Positions 51,401 to 59,700 of a stretch of DNA of 60,047 nucleotides are shown in pieces. Origin of the DNA: Acidobacteriota bacterium (lineage in GTDB: Bacteria; Acidobacteriota; Thermoanaerobaculia; Multivoradales; JAHZIX01); the NCBI GenBank assembly GCA_034211275.1, contig JAXHTF010000018.1, forward strand, positions 1 through 60,047, in the 5' to 3' direction. Each line of letters starts with the position of its first letter. The stretch's first letter is position 1. The position numbers were made by a program, and so were the translations under genes. The notes below the pieces were generated by a model. The model saw only the letters and a program-made list of their open reading frames with translations. It was not told where the DNA came from and did not search any database.

Positions 51401-53781
51401 CGAGAGAGGTCGACGATGGGCAAGCGCAGGGGGCTTGCCGGCCGGATGCGCTGCACCGGCTTGCCGTCCCGCGCCGGGAACACCGCCCGCAGCACCCGGT
51501 GGCGGTGGAGCAGACGCTCGAGGGCCACCTCCAAAGCCCGCGTGCTCAGCTCACCCCGGGCCTCCAGAGCGTAGGGCAGGCAGTATTGACTGGTGCCGCG
51601 GTGGATCTGGGCCAGCAGCCAGAAGCGCTCCTGGGTGTAGGAGAGAGGCGGGGCGTCGTCCCGCAGCCCCTCGTCCGAGGGGCCGGGCTCCAGCGGCGGC
51701 AGGGTGCGGCCGCGGCGGGCGGCGGTGGCAGTGCGCGCCAACCCCTCCACCGTCGGCCGCTGGAAGAGCTCCTCCAGGGTCATATCGACGCCGAAGGTGC
51801 TCTGCACCCGCGCCATCACCCGCGTCGCCAGCAGCGAATGCCCCCCCAGGTCGAAGAAGTTTTCGTCCACCGCCACATCATCCAGACTCAACACGTCTCG
51901 GAAGATCTCTGCCACCAACTCCTCGGCGCTGTCCCGAGGTCGCTGGCCGGCCCCGGAGCGATGTAGCGCCTCCGGCGACGGATCCGGCAAGGCGCGGCGG
52001 TCGAGCTTGCCGACGCTGTTCTGAGGCAGCTCGTCGAGGAAGACGAAAACCGCCGGCACCATGTACCCCGGCAGCCGTTCCAGCAGGTGGTGACGCAGAG
52101 TCACCAGCAGCGAGTCCTCCGCCGCGGGTGTCTCGGCCAGTCCTTCCTCCAGGGGCACCTGGCCCCGAGCCGGAGCCACGTAGGCCACCAGCCGCTCTCG
52201 GGTCAGCTCACCGCTCTCTCTTCGATTCCCAGACCCTTCTCTCGACTCGGGGGACCACACCCGCACCGCCGCCTCCCCTACCGCCGGGTGTTCCATCAGC
52301 TCCGCTTCGATCTCCTGCAGCTCGATGCGAAAGCCCCGCAGCTTGACCTGGAAGTCCCGCCGCCCATGGAAGTCCAGTAGCCCACCGGAGCGGAAGCTGC
52401 CGAGGTCGCCGGTGAGGTAGATCCGAGCTCCGGGGATCTCGCTCTCGGGGTCGGGCCGGAAGCGCTCCGCGGTGAGGGCGGGCCGGCACCAATAGCCCCG
52501 AGCCAGGTGCTGACCGGGAGCGGATTCGGTACCCAAGCCGATGTCCCCCACTTCTCCCGGAGGCACCGGCAGCCCCCGTTCGTCGAGGAGCAGAACTTTG
52601 CGCAGAGGCCAGGGCTTGCCGATGGGAGTGCGTTCGGCGCAGTCCACCTCGACGGTCTCGGCGCGGACCGGATATTGGGTGGCGCTGACCACCGCCTCGG
52701 TGGGGCCATAGATGTTGGCCACCGGCACGCCGCGGAGCACCGTCCGGTGCCAGCGCCGGGCCGCCGAGGCGGACATCGCGTCGCCGCCGGTGGAGACCAG
52801 CCGCAAGGGGTGATTCGTGGACCGTCCTGCCGCCGACTCACCGTCTGTCTCCATCAGCGGCAGGAATTGAGCCCACTGCTGCCAATAGGCGGTGGTCACC
52901 TCCGCGATGGTGATGCCGTGCTCGATGACGCGGTCCAAGAGCTCCTCCGGAGCCCAGGGCGGCGCCCCGCTCAGGACCAGCCCGACCCCGGCGGTGAGCT
53001 TGGGCAGCGCCTGCTGGAGGAAAAGATCGAAGCAGTAGGAGCCCATGATCAGGGCCCGATCCGCCTCGCCCATAGGGTAGGTCTGGCGCACCGCCGCGCA
53101 ATAGCAGGCGATGCCGCCGTGGGGAATGGCCACTCCCTTGGGACGGCCGGTGGAGCCGGAAGTGAAGAAAATGTAGGCCAGACGGGCGGGATCGGTCTCC
53201 TCCGGCAACGCGGCATCGGCGCTGCTCTCCGCAGGCTCGTCCCTGTCCAAAAGCTTCGCGACCTCGAGGGAGGAGAGGTCCAGAACCCCTTCCGTAGCCA
53301 GCCCAGCGGCGGCGCTGACCTCAGCGACGACCTGCGGAGCAACCCCCTCGCCGTCCACCACCAGCGTCTGCACCCCGGCGTCCGAAGCCAGCATGCGCAG
53401 CCGGTGGGGAGGATCCTCCGGCTCCATGGGCACGAAGACCCCGCCGGCTTTCCAGATGGCCAGCATAACACCGATGCGTGCCGGTCCCGGCGGTAGCAGA
53501 ACCCCTACCCGGGGCTCCGGATCGCCGGTGAAGCTTCGAGCCAGATGCCGCGCGAAGGCCGTCGACCACCGGTCCAGCTGCTGGTAGGTCCAGGTGTACT
53601 CGGCACCGTCCTCTCCGATCCAGCACACCGCCGTCGACCGCGGCCGGTCCCGAGCATGGCGAGCTACGATCTGGTGGATCGGCTCCCCGGACCACCGCTC
53701 GGCGGTCCAGTCTGCATGGGCCGCCTCGGCGACGCTGGAGGTCGCCGTCGGTGCCGCCGTAGAGGAATCCCGCGAGCTCAT
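42439..53781 (-). CDS. NRPS, terminal subunit (A-T-C-C-A-T-C-A-T-TE)
   Basis: The product is 3780 aa. Domains by motif: A1 (about 30-560; TSGSTGRPKG ~205), T1 (LGGHSLLATRV ~645), Ca (HHIVADG ~850), a linker with Lys/Arg helices and a PDSP repeat (~1180-1255), Cb (HHIVFDG ~1443), A2 (~1720-2240), T2 (LGGHSLLATQV ~2312), Cc (HHIVSDG ~2527), A3 (TSGSTGKPKG ~3072), T3 (GGHSLLAV ~3460) and TE with Ser in GWSMGG (~3597) and His3757. Eye-read specificity residues are DLQEVTIVS, DVLFLTYVV and DLFNNALTY; the last fits Ala. Cb is preceded by a typical pre-C helix (LPPALRAKFEKRLQG). A3 carries an unusual insert with four GGTHLL. The start overlaps the upstream NRPS stop by one base (TGATG). Confidence 0.97.
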   Translation of the reverse strand: MSSRDSSTAAPTATSSVAEAAHADWTAERWSGEPIHQIVARHARDRPRSTAVCWIGEDGAEYTWTYQQLDRWSTAFARHLARSFTGDPEPRVGVLLPPGPARIGVMLAIWKAGGVFVPMEPEDPPHRLRMLASDAGVQTLVVDGEGVAPQVVAEVSAAAGLATEGVLDLSSLEVAKLLDRDEPAESSADAALPEETDPARLAYIFFTSGSTGRPKGVAIPHGGIACYCAAVRQTYPMGEADRALIMGSYCFDLFLQQALPKLTAGVGLVLSGAPPWAPEELLDRVIEHGITIAEVTTAYWQQWAQFLPLMETDGESAAGRSTNHPLRLVSTGGDAMSASAARRWHRTVLRGVPVANIYGPTEAVVSATQYPVRAETVEVDCAERTPIGKPWPLRKVLLLDERGLPVPPGEVGDIGLGTESAPGQHLARGYWCRPALTAERFRPDPESEIPGARIYLTGDLGSFRSGGLLDFHGRRDFQVKLRGFRIELQEIEAELMEHPAVGEAAVRVWSPESREGSGNRRESGELTRERLVAYVAPARGQVPLEEGLAETPAAEDSLLVTLRHHLLERLPGYMVPAVFVFLDELPQNSVGKLDRRALPDPSPEALHRSGAGQRPRDSAEELVAEIFRDVLSLDDVAVDENFFDLGGHSLLATRVMARVQSTFGVDMTLEELFQRPTVEGLARTATAARRGRTLPPLEPGPSDEGLRDDAPPLSYTQERFWLLAQIHRGTSQYCLPYALEARGELSTRALEVALERLLHRHRVLRAVFPARDGKPVQRIRPASPLRLPIVDLSRLAAGIEDRAEDRAEVEARALAAANARLPLDVEAGPLTRFAVLRLNRRCHVVLLNQHHIVADGWSLGVMIEEISAVYNARLRQQEPELRELPVQYEDYARWQRSWLDGEALESELAAWRQLLGEQVPRLQLPGMGGAQGSALEALERSVPQELEARLQRLGQTHGTTLFMTCLAALGAVLGRWGREQKVVVGTPVANRQRQEVEGLMGCFVNTLVMPVDLHGDPAVAELLRRVRRSTLTAYAHQDLPFERLVQAYNPDRGDLNPLFQVFFTVQSLELPQLRLSGLEVEPLGTGGAGGNARFDLCLVISQTEARTAAVLSHRSLPPAVAEGIFDDFFRVLEELATAADEKQAEDYLEELALSRLPLIDDEELERLHQAETAGAGSAEAKPAQSDQLAQPAQEADAAEKRRREAKRVADRRSKLAAKLDKLPPALRAKFEKRLQGAPDSPGSPDSPDSPDSPTVASGPRRSQEVSEEPSAEAGKAPTAVPREGEIPRRQTGDRAPLSFAQERLWFLDRLEPGSATYNIPLVVPFPKAPQVRPLLQALAAVTARHEVLRTTFLSPRDASSQAEGSGAADSGAAVQIIHPADAALPNLPLVDLSGLPAAGAQAADQALRQADALGAFDLQHGPLLRARLLLLPGGGAELLINLHHIVFDGWSSPILARELEALYLEHAGGPPARLPELPIQYGDYAAWQRRWLQGDRLEAQLGYWRQRLAEAPPVLELPTDHPRPPVQTYSGSQVRVELPASVGRGLAALWRRPGVTDFMILLAATYLFLFRLTRRRDLLVGTAIAGRNRSQLEALIGFFVNTLVLRTATDGSKSFQQLLDAVRETTLGAYEHQDLPFARLVEELQPERDPGYSPFFQVMLVVEEAAAQAGIETTWMLAKFDLTVVFEHHRAAADSDDGGAERWSLILDYNTDLFDATTVTRWAGGLSRLLSAALESPERSLGELPWLSRAQRHQLLAEWNDTGAGDGTALVPDLVVEQARRHPDGTALVFGDEAWSYGDLERWSRRWAQAMATLGVRGQVVVLSIPRTPLFMAAALAVLRAGGCYAFLDPSWPFQRGRTLVDDSDCPLVLTTTDLASRVPEGPVVWAVDEPVPSLSESSAESGDLPSIDPRDLAYVIYTSGSTGKPKGVAVTHGGLANLMAWVRDLHRLEPGERSSQIASLSFDVSVLETWKALTSGAEMHLVAEELRLDPVALSKWVEKQGIHSFFAPTPIAEQIFQLPASSLTSVRILTTGGERLDGWPQVGASYRTVDYYGPAEAAVVTSSRTVEPRGSGAVHNIGRPLPGLRAWVAAPDLRPMAPGTVGEIVVSGIGVSRGYVGQPGLTAERFVPDPTAPESGARLYRTGDLGRTMVDGRLRYEGRQDHQVKLRGLRIELGEIAAQLTAHPAVLQTEILLWGAAGLGEGDLRQLVAYVVAAETEDFAQAEDPQPLIAWLRERLPEYMVPTAWVFLEALPLTVNGKTDRRALPAPTAPKASAVEGWRSPEEELVAQVWEQVLGRPVVDAGSDFFTLGGHSLLATQVVGRLEQVLGCEMTLRRFFEAPTVRGLATAIQDLRAAGTASAARRPPLAPQPREGAGFEGPLSFAQSRLWFLDRLEAPDSPGRAAYNISLAQDLDETPSNQDLERALRWLIERHESLRTTFAERDGEPAQVVHPPPSPASGSGRPFRLPVVDLGRLGESPLGDRGEAEARRLEELAGTLPFDLERGPLLRGLVLRRRQGSPRRLLLTLHHIVSDGWSMGVLQREVQTACETLAAHGRLPKEGEISPLPVQYPDYALWQRSWLRDEELERQLSFWRDALEDAPVELELPRDRPRPPVQDTRGAAIERRLGGSSADLGGRLDAVGRRCGATAFMVVTAAVGALLARAAVQPEVVLGTPVAGRRHPALEDLIGFFVNTLVLRISPASARTFQRLVEQVRPHALDAYAHQDLPFEKLVDELGIERSLTRPPLFQAMVVFEDGGEESEDALQPAGGRVLAPPRPAAAKFDLSLSVERRGKSLTARAEYAIALFDPTTIHRLLGQLDRLLTAVLEKPEAELYDLLLLTPAQRHQLAVEWAQGEPSRQIEPGDSLHRRFFAQARRTPDAEAVVWKTETWTYDQLAAEVEDLAHRLKALGVHRGSRVAVSLERNPRLVVALLATLTAGAAYVPVDPSYPLERRRLMVADSGAVLVLLSGSPEDEKGENSYPIPALLMPETVGNKAPSKGGTHLLVPPEARASEGGTHLLTGPFLTGPGTGVSEGGTHLLDGPSQRGGTHLLDSSLGSLGVEAGEGDLAYLIYTSGSTGKPKGVAIEHGSALAMLDWAEGVFAAPELAGVLASTSISFDLSVFELFLPLTRGGTVVLVGDALELAGEETVAGEVEVTLINTVPSVMAELLRVGAVPASVRTVNLAGEPLPQPLVDQLFALGTVERVWNLYGPSEDTTYSTFAAMRAGEEGPVPIGRPVAGTRADVVGPDSPGESGDHLPLGSPGELYLAGAGVTRGYWGRPRFTAERFLPDPRAEEPGGRRYRTGDRVCWNRWGELEYLGRLDHQIKLRGFRIELGEVEAALTSLPGVEEAAVTVRGEGGGARLVAYFAGEGDEGELHGALAQRLPEHMVPASWVHLPALPRTSNRKIDRRALAAIPLASQETEPDTTHPPRDELEARLLEVWCRLLERDDLGVRSDFFASGGHSLLAVRLVAQAEQAFGQRLPLTSIFQHPTVESLAQRLRSSSGSDRSARESLVPLQIAEESSAPPLFLVHPVGGTVFCYQPLVRGLSDDLPVYGLQTPDDLLVEEGSGRLERMAERYLQEVHSVQPEGPYRLAGWSMGGSVAWEMARRLREAGEEVEFLALLDVGAPPTAESLRDPEEAELLRAFLTDLAGGTFPSVLEEVLAEPGEGEPSWLAPLLELARAESLLPPDAGEAEILRLWRIFQHNYRALAGYAPANLDIPVHLLTTETTAAQEPLERWSALATAGLQRHALPGDHYSLLREPVVGNLARQLRALLRAG
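44628..44787 (-). repeat. Four interspersed copies of a 17-base repeat inside the last A domain
   Basis: The plus-strand unit AACAAGTGGGTACCACC (minus GGTGGTACCCACTTGTT, encoding GGTHLL) occurs ending at 44646, 44682, 44742 and 44787. Starts are 36, 60 and 45 bases apart, all multiples of three, so every copy reads in the same frame. Copies two and three share extra flanking bases (ACCTTCTGAA). The core holds the palindrome GGTACC. The copies span residues about 2998-3051, between the A2 and A3 core motifs, where other A domains here have far fewer residues. Confidence 0.85.
50022..50075 (-). repeat. Nine-base tandem repeat in the NRPS linker
   Basis: A nine-base unit (plus strand GGTGAGTCG) is repeated about six times, with one variant unit, and encodes SPDSPDSPDSP. 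It lies in the linker between the two adjacent C domains. It should be disordered, and length variation would keep the frame. Confidence 0.8.
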
Positions 53782-56700
53782 CAGCCCTGCATCCCCTCAT
53801 CGTCTTCCTCGTCCTCCAGCAGAGCCTCCAGCGCTTCCAGCTCCGCCAGGATCGCCTCCTCCACGCTCACCGCCAGGGAGGCCACGGTGGGTGCCTCGAA
53901 GAGGGTGCGCAGGGGCAGCTCCACCTCGAAGGCGTCGCGGATGCGGGAGAGGTACTGAGTCGCCAGCATGGAGTGGCCGCCGAGGTCGAAGAAGCTGTCG
54001 TAGATCCCCACCCCCTCGACCCCCAGGAGCTCCTCCACCATCGCCGCCAGGGTCTGCTCCGACGGCGTCTCCGGTGCCACGAACTCACGGCCTGTGGTGC
54101 GGGCGGCGGGGTCGGGATCCGGCAGCGCCCGGCGATCTACCTTGCCGGCGGTGGTCAGGGGCATCTCGTCCAAGGGCACGAAGACCGCCGGAAGCATGTA
54201 CTCCGGAAGCTGCTGCCGCAGAGCCTCGCGGAGGGCGTCGGCATCGAGCTGGGTGGTTTCTTGGGAAGCTTCCGGCGCCGGCACCACCCACGCCACCAGC
54301 CGCGCCGAGGCAGCCTCCGGGCTCGAATCCGCCGTCCTCCGCACGTCCACCACCGCCTCCGCCACCGCCGTCTCCGCCCGCAGGCAGGCTTCGATCTCCC
54401 CCAGCTCGATGCGGTAGCCCCGCACCTTGACCTGGTGGTCCTGGCGGCCCAGGCATTCCAGCAGGCCGTCGTGACGCCAGCGGCCGAGGTCGCCGGTGCG
54501 GTACAGCCGCGCCCCCGCCGCGGCGCCGAAGGGATCCGGCAGGAAGACCCGAGCGGTGTCCCCGGGGCGGCCCAAATACCCCCGGGCAAGGCCGGCGCCG
54601 GCGATGTAGAGCTCCCCCGGCACCCCCACCGGTAGGGGCTCGCCGTCGCGGTCCAGGACGTAGAGGCGGCAGCCGCCCAGCGGCCGGCCGATGGGCACCT
54701 CCGCCGCCAAGTCCGTGTCTCCGTCGGCCTGCCACCGCGCCGCCACCACCGTCGCCTCGGTGGGGCCGTAGGTGTTGTACAGCGCCGAGCTTTCCCCATG
54801 GCGCTCCTGCCAGGCCTCCAGGGCATCCACCCGCGCCTTCTCACCGCCGATGATCACCCGCGTCACGCACTCCGGCAGCGTTCCGCCGTCGGCGGTGAGC
54901 GCGTGCCAGTAAGCGGTGGGGAGGTTGAGCACGGTAATCCCCAGCCGACCGCAGGCGGCGAGGAAGTCCCCCGGCGTCGCCAGCATCTCCTCGTCCCGCA
55001 GCACCAGCTCGGCACCGGTGGTGAGGGCCGGATAGATCTCTTCGGCGCTGGCGTCGAAGCTCAGGGAGGCGAATTGCAGCAGCCGATCCTGCGCTCCCAC
55101 ACCATAGGTGGCGACGGCGTCGGCGGTGTGGTTGGCGAGGGCGCCGTGGGAAATTCCCACCGGCTTGGGGCGGCCGGTGGAGCCGGAGGTGAAGATGATG
55201 TAGGCCAGAGACTGAGGGTCCGGCGCCACCGGCCGCCAATCCCTCTCCATCGGAACCTCGCGGGAATCCTCGTCCCCCACTGCCAGCACCGCGAGCCCCC
55301 GCTCTTCGAGGAAGTCGGCGGCCAGCGGTGGCTCTTGCGCTGCGCCGATCAGCAGCAGCCGCGCGCCGGAATCCTCCACCATCGCCTCCAACCGCCGCGG
55401 TGGCAGCGCCGGGTCCAGCGGCGCGTAGGCGGCTCCCACCGCCAGGGTCGCCAGCACCGCCACCATCTGCTCGACGCCGCGGGGGAAGGAGAGGGCTACC
55501 ACCGTCTCCGGCCCGGCCCCGGCGTCGGCGAGACGCGCCGCCAGCCGCTGCACTGCGGTGGCCAGCTCGCCGTAGGTCAGCCGCCGAGATCCTTCCCGCA
55601 GCGCCGGCAGCGACGGCGCCTCCTGCACCCGGCGGAACCAAGCTTCCACCACCGTCCCGGACGCGGCCTCAGGCTCCCGAGGCACCAGCGGCCGATTCCA
55701 CTCCTCCAGCAGCTGGCGCCGCTCCGCCTCCGCCACCAGCGGCAGGCGGGAGAGCCGTGCCCCGGGCTCCTCCGCCACCGCCGTGAGCAGAGCCTGGTAG
55801 TGGGCCAGGAAGCGTTCGACGCTCGCCGGCTCGAAGAGGTCGCGGTTGTACTCCAGCTGCCCCCGCAGGCCGTCCACGGTTTCGAAGATCCAGAAGGTGA
55901 GATCGAAGTTGGCGCGCCCCAGATGCCCCGCCTCGGCGGTACGCAGCTCGACGCCGGGCACCTCCAGGCTCTTGCTCACCGGCACGTTCTGCAGCACCAA
56001 CATGACCTGGAAGAGGGGCGTGCGGCTCATGTCCCGCTCCGGCTGCACCTCCTCCAGGAGTTTTTCGAAGGGAATCTGCTGATGGTTGTAGGCCCCCAGG
56101 GTGGTGCTCCGAACGCCGGTCAGAAGCTCCTCGAAGGGCGCGTCCGGGGCGAAGCGGGTGCGTAGCGCCAGAGTGTTGACGAAGAAGCCGATGAGGCCCT
56201 CCAGCTCCGGCCGAGTGCGGCCGGCGACGAAGGTGCCGACGGTGAGGTCGGTCTGGCCGGTGTAGCGGTAGAAGAGCGCCTCCAGGGTCGCGGTGAGCAC
56301 CATGTGCAGGCTGCCGGCGTGGCGGCGGGCCAGCTCCTCCAAGCGGCGCCGCAGCGGCCCTTCCACCACGAAGGGGATCTGGTCTCCGCGGAAGCTCTGC
56401 ATCGCCGGCCGGGGATGGTCCGTGGGCAGGGCCAGGGGCGGCGAGCCGCCGTCCGCCAGGCTGCGGCGCCAAAAGTCCAGCTCCGCCTCGAGGCGCTCCC
56501 CCTGCAACCGCCGCCGCTGCCAGCTGGCGTAGTCGCCGTATTGAAGCGGCAGCGGGGGCAGCGCCGCGGCGGGGTTTTGCGCTTCCACGATCGCCCCATA
56601 GAGCTCCGCCACCTCCCGCAGCAAGATACCGAAGGACCAGCCGTCGGTGACCATGTGGTGCACCGTCAGCAGCAGTCGCCACTCCTGCTCCTCCATGCGC

Positions 56701-59700
56701 ACCAGCGCCGCCCGCAGCAGCGGCAGCTCGTCGAGGCGGAAGGAGTGGGCGCTCTCCTCTTCTGCCCGTTGCCGGAAGGCCTCCTCCCGCTCCGCCGGCG
56801 GCAGCGGCCGCAGGTCGAAGCGATGCAGCGGCAGCTCGAAATCTTCCTCCACCACCTGCACCGGCTCCGGGCTCGCCGCCACGAAGCGGGTGCGCAGGAT
56901 CTCGTGGCGCTGCACCAGAGCCTGGAGGGCCCGTTCGAGGGCGGCCTCGTCCAGATCTCCTACCAGGGCCACGGCGGTGGGCAGGTTGTAGGCCGGGGTG
57001 CCGGGCTCCAGCTGGTCGAGGAACCATTGGCGCAGCTGGGAGAAGGACAACGGCAGGCGCCGACGCTCCTCCGCCGGCACCACGGTCAGGGGCACTTCCT
57101 CCTCGCCGCCCGCTCCGCCCCCCTCTCGGGCCTCGTCTCGCGCTTCCGCCACCCGCAGAGCCAGGGCCTCCACCGTCGAGGCGTCGAAGAGGGTCGCCAC
57201 CGGTAGCTCGACGCCCAAGCTCTCCCGCAGCCGGGCCACCACCCGGGTGGCCAGCAGCGAGTGGCCACCGAGGAGGAAGAAGTCGTCCAGCGCCCCCACC
57301 TCGTCCCGGTCCAGCACCTGGCTCCAGATCGCCGCCACCGCCTCCTCGTCGGGGGTGCGGGGCGGCAAGTGGGGCGCCCGGGCCAGTCCCGCGCCGCCGG
57401 GCTCCGGCAGCCGCCGGCGGTCCACCTTGCGGTTGGCGGTGAGGGGCAGCTCCTCCAGCACCGTGAAGCTCGACGGCACCATGTAGGCGGGCAGCCGCTC
57501 CCCCAGATCCCGACGCAGAGCCGCCTCTTCCAGGGTCTCTTCGGAGTCCGCCGGCACCAGGAAGGCCGCCAGCCGCGCGCCCGCATCTGCCCCGTCCACC
57601 ACCTTCACCGCCGCCTGGGCCACCGACCGATGGGCTTCCAGGGCCGCCTCCACTTCCCCGAGCTCGATGCGGTAGCCCCGCACCTTGACCTGGGCGTCCC
57701 AGCGGCCGTGGAACTCCAGCCGGCCGTCGGCGCGCCAGCGCACCCGGTCGCCGGTGCGGTAGAGGCGCCCGCCGGGCTCCTCGCCCAGGGGATCGGGAAC
57801 GAAGGCGCCGGCGGTGCGCGCCGGGCGGCTACGGTAGCCGCGGGTGACGCCGGCGCCGCCGACGAAGAGCTCCCCCGGCGCCCCGGGCAGCACCGGCCGG
57901 AAACCGCGGTCGAGGACGTAGAGGCGAGTGCCTTCAATGGGGCCACCGACGGTGACGGTCTGATCCAGATTTGAGGGGTTCGACGCCAGCCGCCGGCGAG
58001 CGGACCAGACGGTGGTCTCGGTGGGACCGTAGAGGTTCCACAGGCCGGGGCCGGAGCCTTCCGCAGGCGAGCTCCGCTCCAGCCCCGTCTTCAACCCCTT
58101 CGACAACCGAGCCGCCAGTGCCGCCGCCAGGTCTCTCGGCAACGCCTCGCCGCCGCTCAAGATCTTCCTCAGCGTCCAGCCCTCGACCTCCAGGAGCAAT
58201 CGCCAGGTGGCCGGCGTCGCCTGCAGGGCGGTGGCACCGCTCTCTTCCAGCAGCTCCGCCAGCGCCTCGCCGGTGGCCCCCTGGCGTCTACTGGCCACCA
58301 CCAATCGGGAGCCGCAGACCAGAGGCAGGAAGAGCTCCAGGCCGGCGATGTCGAAGGAAAGGGTGGTCACCGCCACCAGCACGTCGGAGGATTCCAGGCC
58401 CGGCTCTTGGGCCATGGCGGCGAGGAAGGCGGCGAGGGCGCCCCGCGGCACCTCCACCCCCTTGGGCCGGCCGGTGGAGCCGGAGGTGTAGAGCACGTAG
58501 GCGAGGCTCGCGCCGTCCAGATTCTCGAGCGGAGGGAGCTCCCCCGGGGCCCCAGAGGCGTCGGTCGAGGTGCAGCCTCCCTGAGGATCCAGCACCAGCC
58601 GTGGCACCTCCGCCGGCAGATCCAGGACTGCCGCATCGTCGCCCTCCCCATCCACCAGCAGCACCGCCAGCCCGGCGTCCTGGGCCATGAAGCGCAGGCG
58701 CTCCGGCGGGAAGGCTGGATCCAAGGGCACGTAGTAGCTGCCGGAGCGCAGGACCCCCAACAGCGCCGGCACCAAGGCCGGCGAGCGGTGCAGGAAGAGG
58801 CCCACACCGCGTTCCGGGCCGGCCCCCAGATTCACCAATCGGGCCGCCAGGACTTCCGCGCGGCGGAGCAGATCGGGGCCGCTCCAAAGCTCGCCGTCGG
58901 GTCCCGTGACGCCGGCGCCGTGGGCCTCGTCCGACAGCCGCCGCCACAGCCACGGCACCAGTTGGGTCTCCAATCTGGTTTCCAAGCCACCGTCCCCCCA
59001 CTCCCCGAGCAGCTGCCGGCGCTGGGTCGGAGAGAGCACTTCGAGCTCTGCCAGCGGTGCCCCAGGGTGGCGGCAGAGCTCGCCCAGGAGGCGCTCCAGA
59101 TGCCCCCACCAGCGGTTCACGGTGGTGGCGTCGAAGAGATCCGCGGCGTACTCCAGCACGCCGAAGACCTCGCTGTCCTGCTGGGTGAGCTCCAGGGTCA
59201 GATCCACCCGGGTGGCCCCGGTGGCGGCTTCCAGCGCCTCCAGCTCCAGGTCTCCCGCCGACTGATGGCGGGGCGGCAGGTTCTGCAGCGTCAACATCAC
59301 CTGGAAGAGGGGATGGCGGTCCCGGGTGCGCTCCGGGTTGAGCTCCGCCACCAGCCCCTCGAAGGGAAACTCCTGGTGCTCAAAGGCGGCGAGCACGGCG
59401 GCCCGCATCCGCGCCAGCAGCGCCGCACCGGTGAGCTCGGCCTCGGCTTCTGAAGCAAGATTCACCGGCAGCGCCAGGGTGTTGGCGAAGAGCCCGACGA
59501 TACCTTCCAGCTCGGGCCGGGGCCGCCCTGCCACCGGCGTCCCCACCAACAGAGCATCCTGCCCCGCCAGCCGGCTCAGAAGTGCTCCGAAGGCTGCCAG
59601 GAGGACCATGAAGAGGGTGCCGTCGTGGTCCCGGGCGAGGCGCTCCAGCCGCGGCACCAAGGCCGCCGGCAGGCGCACCGGCAGGGCCGCCCCTCGGTGG

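Noticed and set aside
50300-51700. The first of the two adjacent C domains as an epimerization domain, which would make A-T-E-C
   Set aside because: It has HHIVADGWS, LPVQYEDYARWQRSWL, FVNTLV and HQDLPFE, which are condensation-domain motifs, and lacks the epimerization pattern.
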